Assembly (NCBI GenBank): GCA_033807695.1
Contig: CM066306.1
Coordinates: 1,178,001-1,242,000 of the forward strand
From: Daedaleopsis sinensis
Lineage: Eukaryota > Basidiomycota > Agaricomycetes > Polyporales > Polyporaceae
DNA: 64,000 nucleotides
Direction of reading: 5' to 3'
Shown: positions 29,719 through 41,867 of the stretch, one piece after another
How positions within the stretch are numbered: position 1 is the first letter of the stretch
How the letters are laid out: the number at the start of each line of letters is the position of its first letter
The notes under the pieces: generated by a model
Seen by the model: only the letters and a program-made list of their open reading frames with translations
What the model was told of the DNA's origin: nothing
Databases searched by the model: none
Translations under genes and position numbers: made by a program

Positions 29719-31473
29719 ATGGTCATTGCAGTTCAACGCCCAGCGATCGACCTTGAAGTCGGTTATCAGGCTCAAGAAAAGGATGAGAAAGAGCGTGTTA
29801 TTGCTGACTTGGAGGAAGTCTCGGATGAGGGTAAACAGGCTCAGGTATATGTCGTAGATCCTGCGGCGGAAAAAAGGTCAGTTTGGTCTCCTCTAACGAG
29901 CTTTTTGACGCTGAGCAAGATGGTATACCATATACACAGACTTGTAAGACGGATCGACCTGCGAATGCTCACCGGGTCTACATTGATATACATGCTGTGC
30001 TTTATAGACCGCTTTAACATTGTAGGTCCATCACCTCTTATGACATATCCATATCCCTGAGATTCATCATGTTGAATCTAGGGGAACGCAAAAATCCTTA
30101 ACAGTGACACCGGTGACTCGCTACAACAATCGCTCAAGCTCACAGAAAACCAATATCTCATTGCTCTCATGGTGTTCTTTGTTGCATATACCGTCTTCGA
30201 AATACCGTCAAACTACCTGCTGAAGAAGTTCAAACCCAGTCGGTGGTTTGCATTCCTCATGTTGTGCTGGGGCGCGATGACTATGCTCATTGCTGCCACT
30301 CGCAATTACGGCGGTCTCGTCGCAACCCGTTTCCTGCTAGGCACCTTCGAAGCTGGTCTTTTCCCAGGCCTCGTATATTGCCTCACCTTCTGGTACAAGC
30401 CGAACGAACGAGCTATTCGTATCGCGCTGATACTCGCGGGAGCAACGCTTGGTGGAGCATTCGGAAGCGCAATTGCGTACGGCATCGGGCAGCTAAACGG
30501 TGCGCATGGTCTCGAAGCCTGGCGTTGGCTCTTCATCATCGAAGGGATTCCGGCAATCGTCCTCGCACCCCTCATCTTCTTCTTCTACCCGGACTACCCA
30601 GAGGTCGTCTCGTGGCTTTCTCCTGCCGAGCGGAAGTTAGCCACCGAGCGCATCAAGGGTGTCGCGTCCATAGGGCACGAACCAATCACCTGGAAAGAGG
30701 CGAAAGAGACGCTCTTGGACGGGCGGTTATATCTCCACCACTACATCTGGATCGCCTACTCTGTGGGGTTCTCGAGTATCTCCCTCTTCACCCCGACTGT
30801 CGTGCAAGGCTTGGGCTTCCAAGGGCTCAGTGCGCAGCTCTTCACCGTCCCGCCATACGTACGCCATCGCGTTCTGCGTGGTGACCACGATCGCGTACAC
30901 CGCCGACCGGTACGATATCCGCTCATGGTGCTCCGTGTGCTGCTTCGCCATCTGCGGGGTCAGCTTCCTGATTGAAGGTTCGAGTATTTTGCAAGTCCGC
31001 GGGCGTTCTCACCGACTCACTGACTCTTACGTTCGGCCAGGCTCCCTACCCGCGACCGCGTTCACCGCCCGCTACGCGGTGCTGTGCGTCGCCGTCTCGT
31101 TCGCGTTCTCCATCGCGGGCCCCACTCTCAGCTGGCTTACGGGAAACCTCCGAGGCACCGGAGCCTCTACGCTCGCGGTCCCGCTCAACGGCTCGGTCGC
31201 CACCTTCGGTCAGATTACCGGTACGCCCATCCCTCGCGCCCTTACGTGCGCTGCATGAAATCTCTGACGGCCCTCCCCATCGGGCGATCACTGATGCGGC
31301 GGCGTGCAGGGATATTCATATACAAGAGCAGCGAGTCCCCGGGCTTTCCCACCGGGCACTACACAAATGCCGGCTTTATGTTTTCCGGGGCCATTGCAGG
31401 GCTCGCGTTGCGTTACGTCTACGCGCGGCGTAATCGCACGCTCGCGGCCGGCGAGCCGAGATGGAGGCTGTAG
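29719..31473 (+). pseudogene. Allantoate-permease-type MFS transporter with a frameshift
   Basis: Exons 29719-29876, 29940-30021, 30082-30858, a frame-shifted continuation to 30977, 31041-31220 and 31310-31473. The N-terminal cytosolic tail leads into MLCFIDRFNIGNAKI, the first-helix signature of the Dal5/Tna1-type anion:cation symporter family. Further helices include FEIPSNYLLKKFKPSRW and FLLGTFEAGLFPGLVYCLTF. The last exons keep the family pattern (SWLTGNLRGTGA, GFPTGHYTNAGFMFSG). At 30856-30863 the sequence TACGTACG looks like a 4-bp tandem duplication. With one TACG the frame would run smoothly from TVPPY into AIAFCVVTTIAYTADRYD. As written, the frame ends at a TGA at 30973, removing the last third. 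No GT-AG intron resolves this. The family imports carboxylates such as allantoate, nicotinate or biotin precursors. A sequencing error is possible. Confidence 0.8.
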
Positions 31474-34400
31474 ACCATCCAGGGTGGTGAGTGCTCGCAC
31501 ATGCGCCTGACCTTCTACTCCCACCCGAACTGAGGAATGCTCAGCAGCAGAAACACGTGAAGCCCACCCGAAGTTAAGTTATTCACATGCGAGCTGCGGT
31601 CCGCGTTAGGACCAGTCGCTGTATGTACAGAACCTCAATTGCACATGCCACCCCATGATCCCGCTCCCGCCACTGTCAGACGCGACAGGGAACCTCGAAC
31701 GACGGGACAGTTGCCATACCTGGAACATTGCACGTCCCACCTCGACGTTGCTAGCCGCTTCGAGGTCCTCGAACCTCGGACGGCGGTGTAGAGCCCCGAT
31801 TGATACTTGGCGATTGATACTATGCCGGCCATCGAGTTGATCAAACCACGGGTGAGAGCAGCTGTGGGCGAGCCGAGCGACTCGTATTGAAGTGAGTGCA
31901 TTCCAAATGGCCGTGCGAATGGATACTACCGTGACGTCTTGCACGAACTTCGTGCCCCCGCGGAGCGCGAGCACGCTGCGGGCGAGCCGAGTTTGAACAC
32001 ATTCGATCTGGGGCTATCCCATGCCCATGTGCGTGCCCCAGGACAGCTTGCGCCTTATGGTTCAGTCCTACTCGATTAGGGAGGATACGCGGGTGTTGCT
32101 TAGCTGTGGCATGGTTCTTTGCGCTGTGCTTTCTCTGCGTGCTTCATCATCCTCTGCTGGTGTAATTACAACTCTTCTCGTCATCAATACAAGTGGTTGT
32201 GGCTAGATCATGTACGCGGGCGTTCCAGCATGACGCCCAGATATTCCGCTGGACCCCGGATGTGGCCGTCTGACTGCTATTGTTCCACAAATGTCAGCTT
32301 TCAGCTCATTGCAGATACCCATCCCCAAGAACCCAATCGAATCCTTTCCGATACATGCCTATTAAGTTCAGGTCTAGGCCATGTATAGGCTACGAAGTGT
32401 GGTTAACCATCACTTGTAATGCGGCTAAGACAATCGTATATATCAATGCTCCTGGACACGATGCCCGGGTGGATAGCCAGGCACGATGCGAACCCGCCGA
32501 GAGCGGGCTGAGAATAAGTGGCCGTACTCCAGGTGCGCATTGAGCATGCGCTGCCGCTCGCGGAGTAGCGGATCACCCAATTTGCCATTCGCACTCAGTG
32601 GCGCCGCTACCAAACGGCGCAAAAGGAAGGCCCCCTGCTCGTTACCACCCTTCTCCCAGCGCGTTCCCATAATAGCAGCATGCATTTGCTGCAGACGGAG
32701 CATCTCTAACCGCATCCATCCTCGGCGGTGGAACGGTACACTGAAATGAACGGACCATGCTTGAGCGACGCCGCTCGCGCTAGCAGGGTTGGCTGGTGGC
32801 CAGCCACCGGCAAATTCGCGCGTACGCGGCGTAGACGGCCTGAGGGAAACTTTGTGCATGTCAGTCGTGGTGATCAGGGCGTCCGATTAACTTGCATGGG
32901 GCGGAAGTTTCGCGAGCGCCGGAAGGGTCAGATCCCAGACCCCGCCTCGCGGCCTCACGGTCCACGGCTGGAGTCGGACGTCCGATAGCTAGCGCACAGA
33001 GAGTAGTGCTTGCAGGCAGCTGCTCCCTTGCGGTGACTCCGACTCCCGCCCGACTCGTGGCACTGGCATGGAACTTAGGTGGCAAGTGATTGTGTAGAGG
33101 GTGAGGCGACAGTTGTGGGAAGGCTACCGCGTGCCGCGTGCCAGCCCAGGCCAGCCCACGGCGGGACGTCGGGAAGGGAACTGCTGGGGAACTGCACTGC
33201 TGCCAGCTGTGAACGGTCGCCAACAGAGCAAGCTAAGCTGCAGCCCGCCGTCGCCGAGCCGCAAGTTGCAACGCCCGGGCGCAGGACGTCGACAAGAATA
33301 CTTTAACTCATGTCCACTAGGCAGACCCGTTAAGGACCGCCTTGTACTTCTCCGAATCTGGGGGCATCCGTCGGATCCGCCCTTCCCGAAGTTCTGCCCT
33401 CTGGGCGCGCGGCCCCGGTCACACAAGGAACGGTGCAGAGCGAGGCGTTGGCGCGGCGGGCCACGGTGCAGCCCGCAGTGCGCCCGAGGCGTTCGTCGGC
33501 AGCTCTTCTCTGCATTCACTCGTGCCAGTGACGAGTACTGCCGGCCGCGCTGCGGCTCAACCACCATCCGAGCGATGGTCATGGTCGCCTGTGGTGATGT
33601 GGCCATGGGGTCATAGCGGCTTCCATGAGCGTACTTGTCGCGGAGTTATGTAACGGATCCGGATCCAAGCCCTTCTCCTTGTCGATGGATGAAGATATCT
33701 TGGCACTGGTCGCGGTAGGTATCGGGACCGGTATGGACAGCATATCCACGCACCTGTAAATATTTGAATGGTAGTACGGGCACTGCATTCACTTGTCACG
33801 CCGCCCGCCTCCAGCCCGTGGCCGACAGTATGAATGAGCAAAGAAGTGACCGAACTGGATGTGTTTCACCGTGGCCTCGACGTGAGTATGTTGAAAGGAA
33901 GTGTACGAGGAATGCCACAATCGCGGACGCACCGAGTCGCTGACATGTCACCATGGAACGAGTGTGCACGGGCTCGGCCTCGAGGCCCACGAGGACATGG
34001 AGATGAACCATGCAAGACATTCACGTCCGAAAACCAGTATCACGGCGACGAGGACGGGGATTCTGAGCGGTGCAGATAATTTTGCTTGGGCGTGTGCGCC
34101 ATGGAAAATGTAGAGACCTGTCCCAAAACCTTTTCTCCATTGACAGATCTAGTGACCGCCGCTTGCTGAATTTGCATTTCTTGGTGATTGCGTATTCCTG
34201 CAGGGTGAGAGCGATCGTGTCCCCAATGATATCCATCGTCAGCGCCTCGAAACTACATAATCAGGCGCGTTTCTAGGTCGGGCGGTTAGGCGGCCATAGA
34301 GGGCTTCGTGATGGCAGCATAAGACGAGTAGCAGCCTATTGGCAGCGGGTGGCGGTGATCGGGGCCAATAGCCATATGTAGTCCTCGTCGCTCGATATCA

Positions 34401-36025
34401 GTCGTTATGCGATACCAGACGGCCGCGGGATGACATACGGTGACAGTGACAGCCCATAGTCTAATTCGCAGGCGAGCGTTGAGGTTGCCAAAGTAGTATA
34501 CAATGTCCACATCTCGAACGCGCTTCGGCGGACGCGTGCATCACGCGATCATGTAATGTCACGACAGTTCCGAGTTGCACAACGTCCGGGTCGGGGTGCG
34601 GGAGTGCTGCGTGCTGCGTGCTGGGCGTTCTGCAAGTGCGGGCTGTTGACAGTGTTGTGCGCGGGCGCGTGCTCGGAGTTTGGAGGAGGAGGGTCTGGAG
34701 ACGGGCGATTGTCAGAGGACGGGAGTAACGCTGAGTACACAGCGGGGACGTCCGCGGCGGGCGGGTGGATTGAGAACCCGACTCCGACGTGGCGCTGGGG
34801 CGGCCTGGCGGGAGAACTCAGAAGGGGATACTATCATACCAGGGCACACCGTGACCCTGACTTTTTTCTTGTCTTCCAACAGAATGACGTGCTAGAGGAG
34901 AGTGAGGACCCCTGACAGAAAGAGGAGAGCACACCGCTTCCGAGACCTGGCGCTGAGACCCAATCCGTGCGGGAGGAGGACCTCTGCTTGAGTCCTCTAA
35001 GTAGAACATGAAGTTGACTCGAGGGCCTTCAATGTCCGAAAAATAGCTTGATCGGGGGGATAGACAGTCTCTCGAGTATTGTTGTCGTAGCCACCAGTAT
35101 GCTGAGTTGTGGCAAATCTGTTGGATCGCACCAGCTGCATTGGTCAGTATATACATTCTCCGGGATCCTTGTCGGAGTGTGGCAGGTCAAGAAGAAGGCC
35201 ACACCGGTCGAGCTACCGGTCGGAGGATCCGGATCTCGGTCTCCGATAGCCTTCCGAAAACAGCTCGGGAAGATAAACTTCTGAAACGTGTTGTTGTCGA
35301 ACAAGCCTGAGGATCTGGAGTGTCTGGGTAGGTACGGAGGGTGCGGAGGGGCATTATTCCGGAGCGCGCGCCTAGGAGCGAAGAACAAGCGAAGCGTTGA
35401 ACTTGGAACAGGTTGGAGGTTCAATGGAAATTGGAATCGGAGAGATAGATGGTGCGGCGTTAAACGTTGTGCTGGGACAGCGCTAGCGCTACAGAAACGC
35501 TTTGCTTGCCGCTGTCAACGCGATCGAATACAGTCGGGCGGGCAGAGATGATCTGCGTTAGCAGCGGTATGACGTTTGGACCCGGCGGAGGATAAGGCGG
35601 GGCGACAGTCGAGCTGGATGCTCGGTGGCCCTACATCGAGAAGCACATGGTTAGCGATGGAGGTGAATAGAGGAATGGAGAGTTGGCGAGATGTGCGCTC
35701 GGCGGTGTGTGCGCTGTGGGCTCGAGCGAGGAGAATGTAAGGGTCGAGTAAGTAGGTTGGACCTGGTTGGTAAGTAAGGACGATAAGGGGCGGGAGTCGC
35801 AGAGGCGCCCGGATTTCTGCAAGTGAAACAAGCGAGAGACCCCAAATCGGGGACAAGAGCGGGGCCACGTGGGAAGGGTTCCCTGGGAGGGATTGTGCAC
35901 CGTCGCCTGTGGCCCGTCCTCTCGTCTCCCGCCCAATGTCCTCCTCATAATCCCTCCTCCTCCCCAAGCCCTGGCACCTCTCCGGACCTGCCACCTCCTC
36001 CTCCCCGTCCACACCCTCCGTTTCC
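31474..36025. other. 4.5-kb gene-poor region
   Basis: Many short overlapping frames but none with recognisable domains or coherent introns. A 138-codon minus frame at 32443-32859 starts with ATG and is the best candidate, but nothing in it is recognised. Two BamHI-like GGATCCGGATC stretches occur near 33654 and 35226. The last 150 bases are C-rich and precede the next gene. Confidence 0.4.
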
Positions 36026-39000
36026 ATGTTTCACTTCAGACGATCCGACGCCCCCCCTCACTCGCGCCAGCCCGAAAAACCCCACTCACGCCAAAGAAGC
36101 CTTTCCGCCCGCTCCTCCTCCTCGTCAGCCGCGTCCAACAACACCAGCCAGCCTCTCACACGCCGTGCCCCGCTCGCCCCTCTTGATCCCCAGTCCACAA
36201 ACGCCCTCGCCGCCCTCGACGATCAGATGTCCTCCGCCTCGTCGTCATCTGCGTTCCTAGGTTACAATCCTGCCGACAACTCTCAGGACTCCGACCCTGC
36301 TCGCTTCAACCTGGGCAGACCCATCATTGCGCGCACGGGCCTTGATGAATATTCCGGCAATCTTCCCTCCTCCTCCAGACGAAGATCCATACCAAACCAG
36401 TACGTACTCTTCTCCCCCTTGTTCTCGTCACTTTCCTATACATTCCTTATCCAGAGCGCAAAGCAACACCACTCTATCACGCCCGCCTCTCCTCCAAGCC
36501 CTTCGTCCATCATCACATCGCCGCCCGACCCACACACCCTCTTCGTCTCTCAACTCCCGACGTCCTTCACTGCCGACTATCGTAAACCTACCAACGGCCA
36601 AGGCTCTACCATCACCACCCATAACGTCTGCAAACGACAATGCTTACTTTCTAGCACCTCCTGACGATATCTACTCTAATCTCTCTACCTTTACCTTCGG
36701 TGCCGCCCATTCCGAATCTCCCCGCCGCACGGAACTTATCAGTCCATTTACCGTACCGAATCCTGCAGGCTCGGACCGTACTCCTCGACAGTCCGTTTCC
36801 AGCACTAGCACGCGCACTCGAACACCAAGAGTGCAGCCGAAGGAGGTTGAAGAGGGGCAACGTGCAGACGACGAAGACGAGGAGGAGGCAGCGAGGCAGA
36901 CGAGAGCAAAGATGCGTGCGATTGACGACGGTACCCGCAGACCCTCGCTCCCCGTGAACGGCCAACCTGGAGCATCTGGCTCGGTGTCTCCCTCCCGTCC
37001 TGACAACGACTCTGAAGCAGACCTGGACTCGACCACGAGCTACGACGATGGAGAGGAGCTTGATACCGATGTTGAGTTCGACTACCGCAATCTCTCGCGC
37101 GACGATGTGTCCGACACGGCGTCGATGCACACGTTTGGGGGAGGGTTGGACCACTACGCACCGCCTGGGCCTGCGCGGGAGGCGCGTCTGAGCCTCGCGC
37201 TGAGCGAGTACTCGGAGCTGGAGAGGGATCTGGTCGATGCCGGTGCGTCCTCTCCCGTCACATTCGCCCGAATACGGGACAGTGGAGGGGAATCGAGCCC
37301 CAACTCGCCTTCCTCGCTCCCCCACTCGCGGCGTGGAAGCGTTCCATGGACGATTGCTGGCGTGACAACTGCTGGCGTGACCGCTCCTCCGCCGCGCGAC
37401 CGCGAAGACAGCGAAGTGACGATCCTCGCCGCCCGACGCTCCAGCCGCCCCTTAAATGACGACCTCGCGTCCCCGCCTCTCGCCCCGCCCTCGACTCTCC
37501 CGGACTGGCGCATCTCGGAGGTCGCTGCCGAGCCCAGTCCAGACCAGACGCATGACGACGAGCAGTCTCAGCCGGAGCCCTCCGTACTAGAGCTCACCGC
37601 GAACGACACGTACGAGGGCTTCAACCTCCAGTACATCCTCGGCGATCCCTCCCGTCGCTCCTGGTCATCAGGTGCGCCATCTTACATCGCTCCAGGCGCA
37701 AGAGACTCGCGTCGCCAGAGCACGTCGATCGCCCCTTGGGAGGAGGCGTACTCGATCTCGAGCGGCCGCCGGTCAAGCACAACGACGATGAGCGACGATC
37801 CATTCACGTCGCAGCTGCGCAAGCTCGACCAGGGCTACACCCGCCGGAGAGAAGAGTGGAGCTTCAGGAAGGAGATGGCGGATGGCGCGACCCAGACCGT
37901 ATCCACGACGTCGCCCCGGCCGGCTATCCACGAACTGTGGCGGCATCAATATGTGGGCCGATTCAAAGTCGATAAGCAGTGGACTGAACGTACGTCTGAA
38001 ACATAGTCGCATATATGCGTGGTGATCCTCATCGGAGCTGACTGGGGCGCTTGCAGATCCGTCGAAAGCCCCCACACAGCGTATCAACGTCCGGCATATA
38101 GCCGATCCATTCTCTCGCGGGAACACGCGCGGCGGTCCGCATTCCATCATTCACAGGCATTCGCGAGCCGTAGCCTTCAGCATCTTTAGGAAATACGGTT
38201 TGTTCGGGCGTACGCATAAACCAGGCGGGACGTCGTTCCATGTACATACGAGCGGCACGATCCTTCTTGCGACGATGGACGTCCAAGCCCAGTTCACAAG
38301 CACGCGCACCACCAGCCAACTGAACGCACACGGTCTCCTTGGCGAATCGTCCACATCGTCACGGACGAGCGAGAGAGAGTCGCGGGGGCGCGATAGATCA
38401 AAGGAGAAGGATAGGGAACGGTCTAAGGAGAAGAAAAGCAAAGACAAGAGGCGACCGAAAATCGGTGCTACCTCGGACACGTCCAGTCAGACTACGTCCA
38501 GCCAGACTGCCAGCGTCGGGAGCGTCATGTCCAATACCACTACGAGGACCGCAGCGGACGACGACAGCCCGATGAAGCGGCGGCACACTCCGTCTTCGCC
38601 CATATCCACCCCCGGCTCTCCCACCGTGGCCGAGTCCGCGATCTCCACTCACTCCCCTGCGAGCTACGCGCCGTCTACCAACTATGCTGCCTCATCCACC
38701 AACTATGCTATGTCGATATCCACCAGTGCGCTCTCTGTCCGCGATTCCTTGGAAACCCATTCTCCTGCTGTATCGATAGACATCACGATGTCCCCCGGGG
38801 ATCGTCTCGGGCCTTCAATAGCTCGCATGCCCTTGCGAGAACAAGACGGCATGGAGTTGGACGACGACGAGCTCATCCACCCACGCACCTCCCACGCAGA
38901 GGCGTTCGCGACGCTCGACATGGGCCACATCGAGCTCCTCAACCGACGTACCGAGCATCATGGCGACCACGACCATTCCAGTGGCGTCGGATTAATGGAA

Positions 39001-39945
39001 CGGCTCGCGCGGCGCATCCGAGGCCAGAACGTGCGTGTTTCATCGGGCAAGGCTGCTGGCCCGTCTCCCGAGGCTCCGTTCACGCCCACATTGCCCCCGT
39101 GGGTCACGCTTGCGCCGCGGTCGAAGCAGGAGGAGCGCGAACGCGTGATCCAGAACCTGAACGAGTCGTTCAAGGACGTCGGGCTGCTGCCGACGTTCAA
39201 GACGAACCACAAGGAGCGCAGCAAGGGCAAGCAGCCGATGAAGAACCACGCTGGGGTGAACGTGTTCGAGGAGGTGCGCCCGGACGCGCTGCACATGCTG
39301 CTCCCGTTGTGGCCGTGCAACACGGACGAGGCGTCGACGGTGCCTGGGGAAGACGCGGCCAAGTACATCCTCCCGATCGAGGACCGGCAGTACCTCATCG
39401 TCTACTACGTGCCGTTCGATGAGCGGCGGGACAAGGGCAAGAAGAAAGGCGACGCGAACAAGAAGCGCTCCCGCGCTGACTCGCTCGCGACGACGTCCGC
39501 CACCGCCCCCAGGGCGAAGGGCATCCCGCGGTCTGAGTTCCGTGTCTGCGCCCGCCTCGTCTCCTACCACGACTTCCTCGGCACGGGCGTGCGGCTCCCG
39601 AGCGAGGGGCTGACGATCACGGGCCCGATGGAGGCCGCGATGGACGAGCTCCCGCCCGCGTCCACGCGTGAGAAGCACCCGGGCGACGTCGTGATCGGCG
39701 TGTGCTCGGGGCGCGACCGCGACATCGAGTTCATCCCGGAGGGCCTCGCGTGCGTCGGGCTGTGCACGGCCGTCGAGGAGGCGCAGCCGCAGCAGCCGCC
39801 GTCGCCCGTGCACGAGGAGGAGATGATGGACGACTTCGACCCCGTCTACACGCTCACGCCCATCGGGCGCGCGGCGGTCGAGATGGCGTGGCTCGGATGC
39901 CTCGCGATCACGTTCTCGGACGTCGCGCCGCCTGCGGCCAAGTAG
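36026..39945 (+). CDS. Large serine-rich protein of unknown function
   Basis: Three exons, 36026-36399, 36455-37989 and 38057-39945, total 3,798 nt, 1,265 residues. The 55-nt and 67-nt introns restore frame (phases 2 and 1). I do not recognise a named domain. Residues 1-120 are serine-rich and basic; 180-640 are disordered, with acidic runs (DDEDEEEAARQTRAK, DDGEELDTDVEFDY) and repeated RRxS-type phosphorylation-like sites. Near residues 700-730 lies a highly charged lysine/arginine/glutamate stretch (DRSKEKDRERSKEKKSKDK). The C-terminal 350 residues look globular: LPPWVTLAPRSKQEERERVI, LHMLLPLWPCNTDEAST, RQYLIVYYVPFDERR, FRVCARLVSYHDFLGTGV and RDRDIEFIPEGLACVGLC. A cytosolic or nuclear scaffold or regulator is conceivable, but this is not shown. 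Exon 3 could be taken for a separate gene (an ATG occurs at 38275), but the splice phase argues for one. Confidence 0.75.
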
Positions 39946-41867
39946 CCGCGGGGGTGTCAGGTTATGCCGCCGCCGCCCCACGCACGACAGAACGCACGCA
40001 CGCACGCACGACCGCCACGCACGTACGCACGGATCCTATACATTGTGTATCATAATCGTCTCCTTGCCCGACGCACGGACAGGTGTATATTCTGGCTCGC
40101 CTCGGCGCGCGGCCCCCTCGGGCTTGGGCTCGAGAGCGCGCCGCACGCAGACATCCTACCATCCGCACCCATGTATTCATTCCCATCTTAGCCCCCGTAT
40201 GCATATCCCTGCCCGCGCCCCAGATACTTCTTCGAATTCCGCGCATCATCACAATCCGTTGCCCATTGCTCATTGCTCATTCACTCCTCATTGCTCATTG
40301 CTCATTGCTCATTGCCCAGGTTTAGAGGCCCTATCTTGCCGATGCCGACAATACGTCGCCTGCCCCGCCCCCCCTCCTCCCCTCTCCCCCTCCCCTCTGC
40401 TGTTCATTTTCGCCACGTTCGACAATACCCTTCGCTTGGCTGCCAGTGCTAGTACCAGTACCATTACCATCTGTATACATCTCACCTCTCCTTGGTCGCA
40501 CCACATATCGCCGCACGCACGCACGCACGCACGACGGACCGGCGCTCGGAATAGAAATGCATGACTGTACGTATGTGTCTAAATTGAAAGTACATCCGCC
40601 GCATGCTGGAAGTGGGGCAGCTTCCAAACCTGTCGCTGTCCCTCCGAGCCCCGCGCGAGCGGATATGTGCAGGCGTGCGTGCGGTCGGACATGCATAGGC
40701 AGCGAAGGTGCGTCCATAGGTTCCGACATGTCCTCTCGCCCCCGCCTGATCTCTCCGGATGTCTGGATCCCGTAACGGGCGGTGAGTGTCGGACACGACT
40801 CTCGGTCCCGCACGTCCCAAGGCTGATGACGCTGCGCATTCCGGCTATTCAGGCCCCACGCGTCGGTTCCTGCTGCAGGCGCGTCCGATGGTCGGGAGAC
40901 GTGCGAGGAGGACGTAAAGGAGTGCAGACCATGACCGGTGTTCTAACTTCTAGTCCGTCCTGGCACCTGCCATGGTCCCCGAAGAGGGTAAAGATGGAAG
41001 ACTGCTTCCCGGAAGACTAAGTGCTTCCGGGCTGGCGTGACATCGTCTGCTTATGCGGATGAGCGTGAGCGTCGCCTCGGATACTCCGCGAGGTTGCCGG
41101 CGCGTTCGAACAATGCATTCGTATAATCATGGTGGTCGTGCTCCTGCTGGGTGAGTGGAGGCGTTACGTGTGCATCAGGTCGCGGTGGACGTGCTAAATG
41201 TTGATCTAGCAGGGGATTGAGGGTTATCGCGCCCTGGCCTCAATCATAATTGGCGACTTGAACTCTCCCTCCACCAGCTGCAAAGTTCACGGCGCTCGGT
41301 CGCACCGATCAGCGTATCTGTCCAAGTCTTCTCCTCCCACTCATTTTGGGCCTTCCTGGGAACGAGAACTTAGGAGGGGTGTATTCCGCCGATGGATAGC
41401 ACGAGCTCTGTTTGACAACGATTGGCTACGATGATTTCGACTCGACACCACGTGCAGGAGGCTCAAGGCAGGCCTTCAGACTTCTCCCCTTCTCGGTCGT
41501 TGTCCTCCCGCTGATCGACAAGGAATTTACCGGGCGTGTATCTAAATGGCTTCACCCAATAGGCCTTATCTCCAAGAGATCCACCTTCGAGTCCGCCGTA
41601 GCCCGGGCCTGTCCCTCCTTCTCTGCTAGCCAGTCGAAGCCGCATCCGGAGGCAGTCTGCTAGGCTATCTCCGCGAAATTGGCTCATGACGTTCTTTGAC
41701 CGCAAGCATACGGGCGAACTTGGCGCGACCGTCGCGCGAAACCGTCCACTGCGTCCTCAGGAGCACGCCCGCCTAGCCCGAGTACAAAAGGTATCGCTCC
41801 TCGTCGATGGTAAACCACGCTGTTCGCGGTCCGACAGCTTCTCCTCCTCTCCCCCCTTCTCACCCAC
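39946..41867. other. Intergenic, with simple repeats
   Basis: No gene recognised. Contains ACGC/CACG tetranucleotide runs (about 39974-40030 and 40513-40535) and a CATTGCT tandem repeat (40264-40316). The region just before 41868 is C- and T-rich and probably holds the tyrosinase promoter. Confidence 0.5.
40264..40316. repeat. CATTGCT heptanucleotide tandem repeat
   Basis: About seven units of CATTGCT, one of them interrupted by TCACTCCTC. Confidence 0.8.

Noticed and set aside
32443..32859. 138-codon minus frame starting with ATG
   Set aside because: Nothing recognisable in the protein, no supporting splice structure, and it lies in a region with many chance frames.
38200..39945. Separate gene starting inside the third exon of the 36-kb gene
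   Set aside because: The upstream 67-nt intron joins the frames in phase and the coding pattern continues across it; the frame's first codon at 38200 is TTG-type.
39970..40540. ACGC-rich direct repeats as a CRISPR-like array
   Set aside because: Units are 4-7 bp with no spacers; ordinary microsatellites.
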